NCBI RefSeq assembly: GCF_003253565.1
Contig: NZ_QKUF01000017.1
Span: forward strand, 1 to 64,000
Source: Thermosporothrix hazakensis
GTDB lineage: Bacteria; Chloroflexota; Ktedonobacteria; Ktedonobacterales; Ktedonobacteraceae
Direction of reading: 5' to 3'
DNA: 64,000 nt
The first letter of the stretch is position 1, and each line of letters begins with the position of its first letter. The translations under genes and the position numbers were made by a program. Positions 16,418 through 25,252 of the stretch are shown here, piece by piece. A model generated the notes under the pieces. The model ran no database searches, was not told where the DNA came from, and worked only from the letters and a program-made list of their open reading frames with translations.

Positions 16418-16796
16418 GAAAGAGAATCCTCCTTGTTTTTTCGGGATGAAGGGGAGGGCTCGACCTCATTCAAAATGATGCCTGTTCAGAGCTGGCTCGA
16501 AAAAATAAGTAGGTACTTTTATATGTGCCCTCTGAAAAACACTGTCTGCTTTCTGTGCACACATGTGCTTGCCCTCTTTGACTGTTGTCAGCTCTCCGGT
16601 GCGCAAAAATACTGTCAGGTATTCTGGAAGAGCTTCGTTGCGTTTTATTGTAGCATGTCAACATGTGTCAATCCGCATAAATAGAGGTGTGTATAGTACT
16701 TTTTCGGTATATCCTGGTGAAGAAATGAGAAGGCTAGAGGGAAGGGAACAAGATGAGGGGGCTTATCTGAGGCCTTGCAAATGGTGAAAGAAAGGC
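16418..16796. other. Intergenic region upstream of the CAP lipoprotein gene
   Basis: Beyond the AAGGAGG ribosome site of the CAP gene I see no gene. On the minus strand TTGACA occurs twice in TTGACACATGTTGACATG near 16650-16675, with TACAAT just downstream, but no pair has standard promoter spacing. The rest is featureless. Confidence 0.4.
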
Positions 16797-18167
16797 TCAG
16801 GTAGTAAATGCAGGATTTGCCGCAATATCAGAGACAATCTCTTTTTGTTGTGCATTCGCGAGTGGAAGGTGTGGCCAGAGTCGATGAGCGGCGTCATCCG
16901 CGGCCAGAAGCACGCCGAACCGATACAGGATATAGGCATCAGCGGTATTTGATGGAAGGACAGGTTGAAGCGTGCTGCTCGAAAGCTGGGCGGCAGCCAG
17001 ACAGCCCCTTGCTGCAATCTCTCCTGAGAAGAACGTCCAGGAAGCGCTTTGATTGGTCTTCTCGATCGTTTTGTATTGTGCCTCGCTGAAGATGCGTCCC
17101 ATCGCGGGCGTGCAGTTCGGATCACCAAACCCGCTGAAACGCTGTGGATGGAAGGCCACCTTCCACTTTCCCTGTTCTCGTGTGATCAGCAAGATGATCA
17201 GGTATTGCTCGCCGTCAGTGTTATCTGCGGCGGTTTTATACAGTTGCTGGCTCCCGGGAAGCGTGTATTGCCACTGAACTCGAATAGTTGCGCCCACATT
17301 CCAGCCCTCCTGAGTATAGGATGCTGCGTTCTGTCCCGAGGCGTCCTGAATGGGGAACGGCAACGTACAGAAGAGGCGACAATCCTGCTCGTCGAGCTTA
17401 CAGTTTGGTCCAAGCGAGGGTTGCAGGCACTGACCCTCTTTGCTTGCGTCGGTATCCAGGATAAAGCGCTGTGTAGCCTGGAGCGGACGGGTTGCCTTTT
17501 TCACTTTATCGTGGCTGTTATATGCGTAAAGCTCGCCCGGCTGAACCGTATCGCTGGAACGCCGGGTATCCAGAAATTGTTGTGTGGCCTTCTGCAATGA
17601 TGCCCGCTCGGCTGGCGGGAGTTGCTGCAACGAGAGATGTTGCGGAAAGGTAATCAGATTGACGGCCTTTTGCTGATTGCCGATGGTCTGCTTTACCTGG
17701 CAGGCATTGGGATCCTGGCTTCTCTCCGTTGTAGGCACGGTGATCGTACATGCCAGAGGCGTAAAGGGCTCACCCTGCCACTCAAGGGTATGTTTTCCCG
17801 GGGTCAGCGTGAGACTCCGTTCGGTTGGCGAGATAAGCGTGTGACCATCGAGATGAAATTGTCCCCACCCTGGAAGGGCCGGAAGCGTGTAGAGATTCGA
17901 TTGACTTGCCGAATCGGTGGTAAGGCCGGGCTGGCTGAAGAACTCCCGCACGGCCGGAATACTACTCAGAAGCAGGAGCAAAGCAATGAGCACAATGCCT
18001 GAGGTAATAAAGAGGCGGTGCCGGCGCTGTTTTGGCGTCAAACGCGAACTAAGCCAGTGCTTCTGGGGTGAAGCCTGGCCTTTTTCCTGTTCTGCTTGTG
18101 TTAGATCGCTGATCTCTATCAGGTTTTCATCAAAATCAGGCGGCGTGTTATGTTGCTTATCCTGCAT
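16797..18167 (-). CDS. Single-pass membrane protein of unknown function
   Basis: A 456-residue protein with an acidic cytoplasmic N-terminus, a basic stretch (RLTPKQRRHRLF) and one membrane segment (FITSGIVLIALLLLLSSIPAV). A large outward domain follows with scattered Cys pairs, including the CKLDEQDCRLFC region, which may form disulfides. A PEGA-like segment (GWGQFHLDGHTLISPTERSLTLTPGKHTLEW) suggests a beta-rich surface domain. The ATG at 18167 avoids overlap with the HIT gene but has no clear ribosome site; a start at 18236 is possible. It lies 37 bases after the HIT gene on the same strand. I do not recognise a function. Confidence 0.7.
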   Translation of the reverse strand: MQDKQHNTPPDFDENLIEISDLTQAEQEKGQASPQKHWLSSRLTPKQRRHRLFITSGIVLIALLLLLSSIPAVREFFSQPGLTTDSASQSNLYTLPALPGWGQFHLDGHTLISPTERSLTLTPGKHTLEWQGEPFTPLACTITVPTTERSQDPNACQVKQTIGNQQKAVNLITFPQHLSLQQLPPAERASLQKATQQFLDTRRSSDTVQPGELYAYNSHDKVKKATRPLQATQRFILDTDASKEGQCLQPSLGPNCKLDEQDCRLFCTLPFPIQDASGQNAASYTQEGWNVGATIRVQWQYTLPGSQQLYKTAADNTDGEQYLIILLITREQGKWKVAFHPQRFSGFGDPNCTPAMGRIFSEAQYKTIEKTNQSASWTFFSGEIAARGCLAAAQLSSSTLQPVLPSNTADAYILYRFGVLLAADDAAHRLWPHLPLANAQQKEIVSDIAANPAFTT

Positions 18168-18204
18168 ACTTTTTGTGGATGAAGCGGGACCATTCCCGGT
18201 ACTT

Positions 18205-18705
18205 CTATTTCTCTTCTTGCACGTGGGCAAGGGCATCTTTCAATTCGCGGTACACGTTGTCGAGATGCTCAGGCATTACTTTGATATCGGCAACCACTGG
18301 CATAAAATTGGTGTCACCGTTCCAGCGCGGGACGATATGGAAATGAATGTGTTCGGCGAAACCGGCACCGGCGACCTTGCCCTGATTGAAGCCCATATTA
18401 AAGCCATCAGGATTCATCGCATATCGAAGCGCCTTAATCGCGAGCTGTGCCTGCGCCATCATTTCGTTCAATGTTTCAGGCGAAAGCTCTTCCAGCGCTC
18501 CAATATGCTGGTAGGGCGCGATCATCAGATGCCCGTTGTTGTAGGGATACAGGTTGAGCATCATAAAACAGAGTTTGCCGCGATAGATAATATGATACTT
18601 TTCGTCCTGGTGAGCTGCTGGTTGTGTGCAAAAAATACAGCCCGGTTCAGGCTCAGTTTTTGGCTTGATAAAGGCCATGCGCCACGGGGCCCATAAATTT
18701 TCCAT
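18205..18705 (-). CDS. HIT family nucleotide hydrolase/phosphorylase
   Basis: A 166-residue histidine-triad protein. The catalytic motif is HIHFHIVP (His119, His121, His123), and an N-terminal zinc pair CIFC (Cys23, Cys26) matches the AP4A phosphorylase-like branch of the family. These enzymes act on nucleoside-phosphate bonds, such as diadenosine polyphosphates, in the cytoplasm. The N-terminal MENLWAPWRM is characteristic of this branch. The substrate here is not known. It is followed on the same strand by the membrane protein gene. Confidence 0.92.
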   Translation of the reverse strand: MENLWAPWRMAFIKPKTEPEPGCIFCTQPAAHQDEKYHIIYRGKLCFMMLNLYPYNNGHLMIAPYQHIGALEELSPETLNEMMAQAQLAIKALRYAMNPDGFNMGFNQGKVAGAGFAEHIHFHIVPRWNGDTNFMPVVADIKVMPEHLDNVYRELKDALAHVQEEK

Positions 18706-19171
18706 AGAAAACCTCTGTTTGCTCTCAATCTATCTTCTTAAGAAGATGCGCATTGCTTCACCGATCGTTATAACACAGTGTAGCGGGAAGTAGCGATCTT
18801 GACAAGATTGTAAGGAAGATATTTCACCGCGTTTTTGGTGCATGGAAAAATGATACCCTACCTCGCAAGTGGTGCGGGGAGGGCCCACGCCTGTGGTCTT
18901 CCTGAAGTTTTTTGGACAGCGGACAGCGGGCATATCAGGCGCATTTGTACTTTGTGTGACAATATGGACAAAGTATGTTTATGGTGTATTTCTATGAGAT
19001 ACACACTGGCCTATCTGCACGCTCTGAATGGGGCCTATTGTTGGAATAGTGTGGTGCTCCGAGGAACAGATGAGCGAAAAGCCTTTTCTGCGAGACAGCA
19101 AAGCTCGGAGCGAAAGAGAATATGGCAACTCCTCAAGCGTAAGAAGGATAGAATCGCTTGCTTGTTTGCAC
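18706..19171. other. Intergenic region between HIT and HxlR genes
   Basis: No gene or clear terminator was found. Open frames here have no ribosome site and odd composition. The promoter of the HIT gene should lie near its right-hand side of the start, but no good boxes were seen. Confidence 0.4.
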
Positions 19172-19546
19172 TTACGCTTCCTGCTGTTCCTGGCACCGCT
19201 CTGGATCGATTGTGACCCAGTCCTGAGCCCATTGTTCAATAGCCTCAACAACTGGCTTGAGCGCCTGCCCTTTCTCCGTCAGTTGATATTCAATGCGCAC
19301 AGGGATCTGTGGGTACACCACACGCTTGACGATACCCTCGGCTTCCAGTTCGCGAAGTCGATCGCTCAGGACACGATCCGAGAGGCCGTCAACCAGCGCT
19401 GTTAACTCGCCAAAACGCTTGGGGCCTTTCATCAGGACGTTCAGAAGCAAGCCTGTCCAGCGCTTCCCCAGTACCTGAATGGCGTGTTCGTAGCGTGGAC
19501 AGCATGCATGCGATATGGATGTTTGGTCGATTGGCTTTGTCGCCAT
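19172..19546 (-). CDS. HxlR family winged-helix regulator
   Basis: A 124-residue regulator with the HxlR signature: an N-terminal Cys region (CCPRYEHAIQVLGKRW), the DNA-binding helix (RFGELTALVDGLSDRVLSDRLRELE) and the wing (YPQIPVRIEYQLTEKG). Cysteines near the N-terminus act as thiol or aldehyde sensors in some members such as YodB and HypR. The ATG at 19546 has AGGAAAG upstream; another Met lies five codons earlier, while the longer upstream reading is implausible. A palindrome 40 bases upstream may be its own operator. It is divergent from the ABC ATPase gene, whose expression it may affect. Confidence 0.88.
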   Translation of the reverse strand: MATKPIDQTSISHACCPRYEHAIQVLGKRWTGLLLNVLMKGPKRFGELTALVDGLSDRVLSDRLRELEAEGIVKRVVYPQIPVRIEYQLTEKGQALKPVVEAIEQWAQDWVTIDPERCQEQQEA

Positions 19547-19585
19547 ATGCTTTCCTGCCATTTGGATTGAAATTTCAGACACCAG

Positions 19586-19610
19586 ATACTTGTATTTGAA
19601 TACCAAGTAT
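19586..19610. promoter_or_regulatory. Inverted repeat, candidate HxlR operator
   Basis: ATACTTG and CAAGTAT arms, 25 bases in all, with further partial symmetry inside (GTATT/AATAC). It lies 40 bases upstream of the HxlR start, in the HxlR/ABC intergenic region, where an autoregulatory site is expected. The TACTTG-type arms resemble known HxlR targets. Confidence 0.6.
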
Positions 19611-19791
19611 ACCATATTTTCTATTCTAACGCAAGTTTCGCTACGTGTAAAAAGTAAGTAAGGTAGATCCCGCCTTTTGTCTCCCCTTTGAAGCTGATAG
19701 AATGGAGGCGACTGAAGAACACTTCTGGCTTTTGTATGTGTTGTGGGTATTTGCATATATTTGAAAAATGAGAAAAAGGGGAGTTGCTGCA

Positions 19792-20892
19792 ATGCTTCGC
19801 GTCGCGATTGATACTCATGTTCACTCGTTTCATCTCTCGCTGGACTTTATGGCGGCAAGTGGAAAAACAACGGTGCTCCTCGGAGAGAGCGGGGCCGGAA
19901 AGAGTACGGTGTTGCGCGCCCTGGCTGGCTTGTTGAAGCCGGAGCGTGGGCATATTTCCTTTGATGACGCGGTCTATTTTGATAGCGAACAGCGGATCGC
20001 TGTGCCGCCACAACTCCGGCCATTCGGCTATGTCTTTCAGGATTATGTGCTCTTTCCACATCTGACCGTATTTGAAAACGTTGCCTTTGGTCTGCGAGCG
20101 CAGCGACTCCCGGGAACTGAGGTACGGCGGCGTGTGGGCGAGACGCTGGAACGGCTCAACCTCACCAGCTTTGAGCAACGCAAGCCTACACAACTTTCTG
20201 GCGGGCAACAGCAGCGTGTTGCCATTGCTCGGGCCCTGGTGTTGCAGCCATCCCTGCTGCTCTTAGATGAACCGATGGCGGCGCTTGATGTTCAGACGCG
20301 ACGCGAAGTGAGGCAGGAGCTGCGACGGCTCTTGCAGGAGAGCGGCATTACCGCCGTGCTGGTCACGCACCACTATCTGGACGCGCTGCTTTTCGGTCAC
20401 ACTATTCTGGTGCTGGATCGAGGCCGGCTGATTCAACAGGGAGATCAGCGGGAGCTACTTGAGTATCCGCGTTCGTCGTATGTAGCGGAATTGGTGGGTG
20501 TCAACTTTCTGCGTGGCCGGGTGCTGCGGAGGGAAGACAGGCGGACCTGCGCTATTGGTCTGAGCAATGGTGGAACACAGGTGGAGGTGATCGCAACCGT
20601 CAAGGAAGAGGACGCATTGGAGGTAGGGGCGGAGGCGTTTCTTGTCGTTGATCCCAGAAGCGTTTCGTTGTATCAGAGTATGCCTGATACCTCAGCACGC
20701 AATATCTTCCGGGGTGAGATTATGCAGCTTTTGCGCACGGGCGGCCATTTGCGGGTGAGTATGTCAATTGAGCAGGGAGCGCCGCCGTTGCTGGCCGAGA
20801 TAACAGAAGCTTCGGCCGCTCGCATGGAGCTACACGAAGGAAAAATCGTGTATGCAACCTTTAAAGCGACCGAAGCTCATGCGTATACGTGA
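19792..20892 (+). CDS. Molybdate/sulfate-type ABC transporter ATP-binding protein, orphan
   Basis: A 366-residue ATPase with Walker A GESGAGKST, Q-loop (YVFQDYVLFPH), signature LSGGQQQR, Walker B (LLLLDEPM) and H-loop (VTHHYLDAL). The C-terminal region carries a TOBE/MOP-like regulatory domain (NIFRGEIMQLLRTGG onward), as in ModC and CysA. The start at ATG 19792 has AAGGGGAG eight bases upstream; the in-frame ATG at 19768 has none. No ModA or ModB gene is adjacent, so its membrane partner must be encoded elsewhere. Molybdate is the likeliest substrate, given a MoaB gene nearby, but iron or sulfate cannot be excluded. Confidence 0.85.
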   Translation: MLRVAIDTHVHSFHLSLDFMAASGKTTVLLGESGAGKSTVLRALAGLLKPERGHISFDDAVYFDSEQRIAVPPQLRPFGYVFQDYVLFPHLTVFENVAFGLRAQRLPGTEVRRRVGETLERLNLTSFEQRKPTQLSGGQQQRVAIARALVLQPSLLLLDEPMAALDVQTRREVRQELRRLLQESGITAVLVTHHYLDALLFGHTILVLDRGRLIQQGDQRELLEYPRSSYVAELVGVNFLRGRVLRREDRRTCAIGLSNGGTQVEVIATVKEEDALEVGAEAFLVVDPRSVSLYQSMPDTSARNIFRGEIMQLLRTGGHLRVSMSIEQGAPPLLAEITEASAARMELHEGKIVYATFKATEAHAYT

Positions 20893-20900
20893 TGAAGGAC

Positions 20901-20919
20901 AAAAGAGGGTTGCTCTTTT
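20901..20919. terminator. Small bidirectional terminator
   Basis: AAAAGAG (20901-20907) pairs with CTCTTTT (20913-20919) around a five-base loop, between two convergent genes. The stop codon of the minus-strand gene overlaps the stem. Confidence 0.55.
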
Positions 20920-21424
20920 ATTCGTGAACGGTTTCGCTGACCCATTCGCAGGTCTCGGGAATGGCACTCTTGAGTGCAGCCGCCAGCCCGTCTAGATCGG
21001 TTACATCATCCCGATAGACGGCCCAGGCTTTAGGCTTCTGACCCGGCTCGGTGACCTTGCGATAGGCGATCACACTGATGCGCTTCCCATTCGGGAAGAA
21101 CTCTTCTTTGACGCGTGTCAGGTCTTCCCAGCGCACCTTGATCTCTTCACCGCGCTTGTTCCGCTTGATGACGCCTTCCTCGGTTAACGAGATAGTAAAA
21201 GGAACGGGGGCGATCAAGCGCAGGTAGTAGACAAAGCCCAGAATGAAGAGCAGCGCCAGAATCGTGCTGCCGACGCCAAAGGAAGGGATCTGATAATACG
21301 CGATCCAGAGCACCACGCCCACGGCGCCGATAATGCCAAGCGTGGTCACGACCAGTTTAAAACGGCTGAGCCCAGGACCAATAAATATCTGGCCTTGCTC
21401 CTGAGCTGGAGATGACGATGCCAT
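20918..21424 (-). CDS. Two-pass membrane protein with a PH-like domain
   Basis: A 168-residue protein with two membrane segments (LVVTTLGIIGAVGVVLWIAYY and ILALLFILGFVYYLRLI). These are followed by a C-terminal beta-rich domain (FTISLTEEGVIKRNKRGEEIKVRWEDLTRV) that resembles the bacterial PH-like domains attached to short membrane anchors. No function is known. The ribosome site (GGAGC) is weak. It is convergent with the ABC ATPase gene and separated from the ROK gene by about 270 bases. Confidence 0.65.
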   Translation of the reverse strand: MASSSPAQEQGQIFIGPGLSRFKLVVTTLGIIGAVGVVLWIAYYQIPSFGVGSTILALLFILGFVYYLRLIAPVPFTISLTEEGVIKRNKRGEEIKVRWEDLTRVKEEFFPNGKRISVIAYRKVTEPGQKPKAWAVYRDDVTDLDGLAAALKSAIPETCEWVSETVHE

Positions 21425-21695
21425 AATGTAAATGCTCCCGCAATGCTATTGCCACCCTGCCGTAAACGACAGGTAAAATACCAGAGTTGCGACAAGCTTT
21501 TGTCTTAAAAGGTATTGTAACAATAGGTATGGCAGTATGCAACTTCTGTAACTGGGACAGGCATCCTAGCAACTTTGCTATAGAAGGACAGTGTGATATA
21601 CTGAACACGATGTTGTCCCAGAGAGGATACCCTGATACTGCTCTAGTAAGGTCGTTCGTACAGCTCAATAGCTGCTTGAAAAAGGGAGTAATGCC

Positions 21696-22757
21696 GTGTC
21701 TAGACTGCGCGCTTCAGGTGTTTCAACTGGGATACCAAACACAGGGCCAGCAAGCGCTCAAAGGGTTACTGATAAGCTGCTCGCAACTCAGGGGTATGTG
21801 GTAGGTGTTGAGATCAGCGGAGGAGGAGCGCGGCAATCGGTGGCACTGGCTAATTTAGATGGTGAGATCCTCCATCAGATACGCCGACCCCTGGAGTATT
21901 TGCCCGATCGAAATACAGCGCTGGAACATCTCAAAGTGATGCTCTCCGAGGTAACTGGATCCGCGCTGGATGGTCGTCTCCTTCGTGTCGGTATTGCGGT
22001 CGGAGGCCTGGTAGATGCACGCCGTGGGCTTGTTCGTACCCTCCATCGTGCGCACGGGTGGGATCATTTCCCGCTACAGGATTATTTCACAGAACAGGTG
22101 GAAGTGCCCTGTATTATCGATAATAATGCAAATGCCGCGGCGTTGGCAGAATGTATCTATGGAGTTGGACGCGGCGAACGGGTTGTCCTTTATGTCGGGT
22201 TAGGGCGTGGAATCGGGGGCGCTCTGGTTGTAGATGGGAAGGTGTATCATGGCGTTTCCTGTACCGCTGGAGAGATTGGTCATATGCTCGTTGTACAGGA
22301 AGGCGGCCCCAGATGCTCCTGCGGAGGCTTTGGACATCTGGAAGCTGTTGCCTCGGCACAGGCTATCGTAAACAGATTGATCGGGAGATCAGTAAACTAT
22401 CCAGAGACAGAAGCGGCTATCCGTCGCATCACTGACGGACGTGCAGAGCGTATCACTGCCGCACAGGTGTTTCAACTGGCGGCTGAGGGCGATGAATTGG
22501 CACGACAGGGTGTTGAGGAGGTTTGTACTTATCTGGGAATTGCCCTGGCTAATATTGTCCATTTAGTAAATCCAAGTATGATTATCCTGGGTGGGTCTGT
22601 CGCACAAGCAGGTGATTTGTTAATCGGGCCTCTCCGGGAGCGTCTCCAACGTTTGTGCTTGCCCGCTGCGTTTCAGGATTTGCGCATTGTCCAGGGGTCT
22701 CTGGGTACGGATGCCAATCTTGTAGGAGCGGTGACACTGGCTCTACAGGACTTATAG
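21696..22757 (+). CDS. ROK family protein (sugar kinase-like)
   Basis: A 353-residue ROK protein with an ATP-binding N-terminal strand (VVGVEISGGGARQSVALANLDG), the catalytic DNNANAAALAE loop, a GLGRGIGGALVVDG phosphate loop and the ROK zinc motif GEIGHM/CSCGGFGHLE. No helix-turn-helix precedes the kinase fold, so it is more likely a glucokinase-type sugar kinase than a NagC/XylR repressor. The start is GTG with AAAGGGAG upstream. The pseudokinase gene follows after six bases, so both are probably on one transcript. Substrate is not evident. Confidence 0.9.
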   Translation: MSRLRASGVSTGIPNTGPASAQRVTDKLLATQGYVVGVEISGGGARQSVALANLDGEILHQIRRPLEYLPDRNTALEHLKVMLSEVTGSALDGRLLRVGIAVGGLVDARRGLVRTLHRAHGWDHFPLQDYFTEQVEVPCIIDNNANAAALAECIYGVGRGERVVLYVGLGRGIGGALVVDGKVYHGVSCTAGEIGHMLVVQEGGPRCSCGGFGHLEAVASAQAIVNRLIGRSVNYPETEAAIRRITDGRAERITAAQVFQLAAEGDELARQGVEEVCTYLGIALANIVHLVNPSMIILGGSVAQAGDLLIGPLRERLQRLCLPAAFQDLRIVQGSLGTDANLVGAVTLALQDL

Positions 22758-22763
22758 GAAAAG

Positions 22764-23987
22764 ATGCAAAATCTTGAGGGGCTTATGGTAGAAACGGGTC
22801 GAGTCATTCAACGGCGCTACCTGCTTCAACGGCTGGTGAAACAGGGGCGTGCGTGTACCGTCTATCAAGGATTCGACCAGGTGTTGCAGCGCGTTGTAGC
22901 TATTAAGGTAACTCCTGCCGATTACGTCGCAACGTACCGTGCAGCACTCCGCCTGACTTCTCAGTTTTCCCATCCTAATATTGTCGGGATCTATGATCTG
23001 ATTGTTGAACCTGATTGCCTGTATATTGTACAGGAGTATGTGGATGGCGATGACTTTCCCGCGCTGTTACAAACACAGTTGTCGGCCTTTGAAGTCGCGG
23101 ATCTGGGACGGCAGATTTGCCTTGCGCTCGTTTATGCAAGTAATTCTGGACGAAAAATTTGTCATGGAGATCTGACACCTTCCTCTGTTATCCGGGATCG
23201 TCGAGGACTGGTACGCGTCAGTAATTTTGCGCTGCCTGCTGATATGCAGTATTTTACTTTGTGGAGTGGCGTTGGTGGAGACGGCATCGCGATTTCGGAT
23301 CAGCAGTTGCCTTATGGACAGATCAGTGAGGGCCGCCTTGCCGATGATGCACGGGCGGCTGGCCTTTTGCTATATCAGTTGCTCACCAGCCGAGCGCCGG
23401 GTGCTACGTTTGTTGAACCCCCTTCCGACGGTCGCTTGCGCTTTCAACGTGGCGTTCCTCCTGAACTCTGCGATATTGTTGCCCGCGCTGTGATTCGTCA
23501 ACATCCTCAACGGCTGATGACGCCGGAAATGATGTATCTGGAACTGAAAGATCTGGCTGAGGCCCTGGAACCTCTGGAGCCGGTTCAATCCAGCTACCAG
23601 ACAGAAGATATGGTCAAGCCTCGCCAGATTATGCCGGTCGCAAGTGGCGCTCCCGGAGGCTTACCTTCTCAGGAGCGTGCGCCAACTGGCTTGCTCTCTT
23701 ACCACCCCGAGGCGACAGTCAGTGGCCTACTTGATCGCCAGGAGGTCTCACAGCCGCTCCTTGATCCTGCTGCGACCACTGAAGCCGCTTATCAGCAGGC
23801 AACGGCTATGAACTCTTCTCCCGGCTATCCTCCTGTGGAGCAGAACTATGCGCGAGGCAATGAGGCCGCTCCTGTTGACGCCGGTCGTGGGGTGAACTGG
23901 CCGCTGATGATCGGTCTGGGGCTGGTGCTTTTCGCTCTCTTCTTTTTCATCGGTTTCTTTCTTTCCCAGGCTGTCTTTCACGCGTAG
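22764..23987 (+). CDS. Membrane-anchored Ser/Thr pseudokinase
   Basis: A 407-residue protein with an N-terminal Hanks-type kinase fold and a C-terminal membrane segment (WPLMIGLGLVLFALFFFIGFFL). The ATP-binding Lys is kept (VAIK, Lys48) and the catalytic loop reads HGDLTPSS (Asp136 kept, usual Asn replaced by Ser141). The DFG Asp is replaced by Asn (NFA, residues 154-156), and the glycine loop lacks its usual glycines. Loss of both metal-binding residues suggests no phosphotransfer. The kinase part faces the cytoplasm; a Pro/Thr/Gln-rich linker leads to the membrane. It could be a binding or scaffold protein, here co-transcribed with the ROK gene. Start could also be Met8, which has a GAGGGG site. 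Confidence 0.85.
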   Translation: MQNLEGLMVETGRVIQRRYLLQRLVKQGRACTVYQGFDQVLQRVVAIKVTPADYVATYRAALRLTSQFSHPNIVGIYDLIVEPDCLYIVQEYVDGDDFPALLQTQLSAFEVADLGRQICLALVYASNSGRKICHGDLTPSSVIRDRRGLVRVSNFALPADMQYFTLWSGVGGDGIAISDQQLPYGQISEGRLADDARAAGLLLYQLLTSRAPGATFVEPPSDGRLRFQRGVPPELCDIVARAVIRQHPQRLMTPEMMYLELKDLAEALEPLEPVQSSYQTEDMVKPRQIMPVASGAPGGLPSQERAPTGLLSYHPEATVSGLLDRQEVSQPLLDPAATTEAAYQQATAMNSSPGYPPVEQNYARGNEAAPVDAGRGVNWPLMIGLGLVLFALFFFIGFFLSQAVFHA

Positions 23988-24022
23988 CGCCGGTATATAC
24001 CAGAAAGATATTCTGTTTTTGC

Positions 24023-24050
24023 AAGGGGGGAAATGTTTCCCCCCTTTCTA
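24023..24050. terminator. Bidirectional terminator
   Basis: An 11-pair stem (AAGGGGGGAAA / TTTCCCCCCTT, two-base loop) is followed by TCTATTTTG on plus. It lies between the convergent pseudokinase and aminotransferase genes and probably serves the plus strand. Confidence 0.8.
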
Positions 24051-24064
24051 TTTTGAAAGAAGCT

Positions 24065-25252
24065 TCACCTATCTGCTAGCTCGCAGATTGCCCGAATCCC
24101 CTTCTCGATATCCGCTTCGGATGCCGCCAGCGAGATACGGATATACTGACGCGCCACCTGTCCATAGCTGCTACCTGGTGAAGTGAGCACCTGCTTTTCT
24201 TCCAGCAACTTGATCGCAAAGTCGGCGCTATCGAGCGCTGCCCGGCCCTCCCGAGGACTGATATCAATCAGCGCATAGAAGGCTCCATGCGGTGTGTAGA
24301 CGTATCTTCCATACTCCTGTAACAGTTGTACGGCCAGATCTCGGCGGTGCTGGTAGGCTGCCCGCATCTCTTCCACACAATCCTGTGGCCCGGTGAGTGC
24401 GGCGGCGGCAGCTCTCTGTGCAACCAGCGTGATATTGGTATGCGTCGCCAGAAGAATATCTTCCAGCCGCCTGATAAGTCCTGTCCCGGTCACGATATAG
24501 CCAACGCGCCAGCCGGTCATTGCGTAGGTTTTGGAGAATGAGTAGACGCCAATAAATGTATTGCTTTCAAGTTCTCCCGCTGTGAGCAGCGAGCCAGGGC
24601 TGACATGTTCGCCCTCAAAAACCAGTTGATCGTAGCACTCATCCGAGAGCAAGTAGAGCTTGTGCCGCCGGGCAAAGTCCAGCAGGTCATGGACCAATTG
24701 CGGCGGGAATACGGCTCCGGTCGGGTTCCCTGGCGTATTGATGACCAGCATTCTGGTGCGCGGCGTGATTAGCTTCTCCATCTGTTCGAGGTCGGGAAGC
24801 CAGTCATTGCCTGGATCAAGGGTATAGGGAACAGCCTTGACTCCCAGAGTGCCCAGTTGGAGGTAGTAGAGCGGGAAGCAAGGATCAGAGATCAGCACTT
24901 CGTCGCCCGGCTTGAGCGTCGCCTGAAAGGAGGCAAGGAGCGCGTTGGTTCCTCCGGCGGTGACCACGACGTTCTCAGGACGAACTGTATACCCGTTGAC
25001 CCGGGTGACCTTTTCGGCCAGCAGTGTTCGCAGCCACGGCCAGCCCGGTGGCGGTCCATACGAAATGGGCTCCTGCTCGATAGTCGCGATTGCCGCACGG
25101 CGAATGTGGTCCGGGGTGCGGAAGCTTGGTTCTCCCATGTGGAGCGGCAACAGTGGCGGGAGCTGTTCCCCTCTGGCCTCTGCTTCCGCGCGAAGCTGCT
25201 GTGCATACGCGATCAAATTTGTTTTTGGTGCTTGCTGAGGTGTTACCGTCAT
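24065..25252 (-). CDS. Class I/II PLP-dependent aminotransferase
   Basis: A 395-residue fold type I aminotransferase. It shows the GGTNALLASF cofactor-phosphate loop, NTPGNPTGAVF, the Asp of SDECYDQLVF and the Schiff-base lysine in SFSKTYAMTGWRVGY, where the cofactor attaches. Overall it resembles the aspartate/branched-chain-like subgroup; the substrate cannot be fixed. The start ATG overlaps the stop of the M20 peptidase gene by four bases (ATGA), so it is translationally coupled and is the last gene of a three-gene operon. Confidence 0.92.
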   Translation of the reverse strand: MTVTPQQAPKTNLIAYAQQLRAEAEARGEQLPPLLPLHMGEPSFRTPDHIRRAAIATIEQEPISYGPPPGWPWLRTLLAEKVTRVNGYTVRPENVVVTAGGTNALLASFQATLKPGDEVLISDPCFPLYYLQLGTLGVKAVPYTLDPGNDWLPDLEQMEKLITPRTRMLVINTPGNPTGAVFPPQLVHDLLDFARRHKLYLLSDECYDQLVFEGEHVSPGSLLTAGELESNTFIGVYSFSKTYAMTGWRVGYIVTGTGLIRRLEDILLATHTNITLVAQRAAAAALTGPQDCVEEMRAAYQHRRDLAVQLLQEYGRYVYTPHGAFYALIDISPREGRAALDSADFAIKLLEEKQVLTSPGSSYGQVARQYIRISLAASEADIEKGIRAICELADR

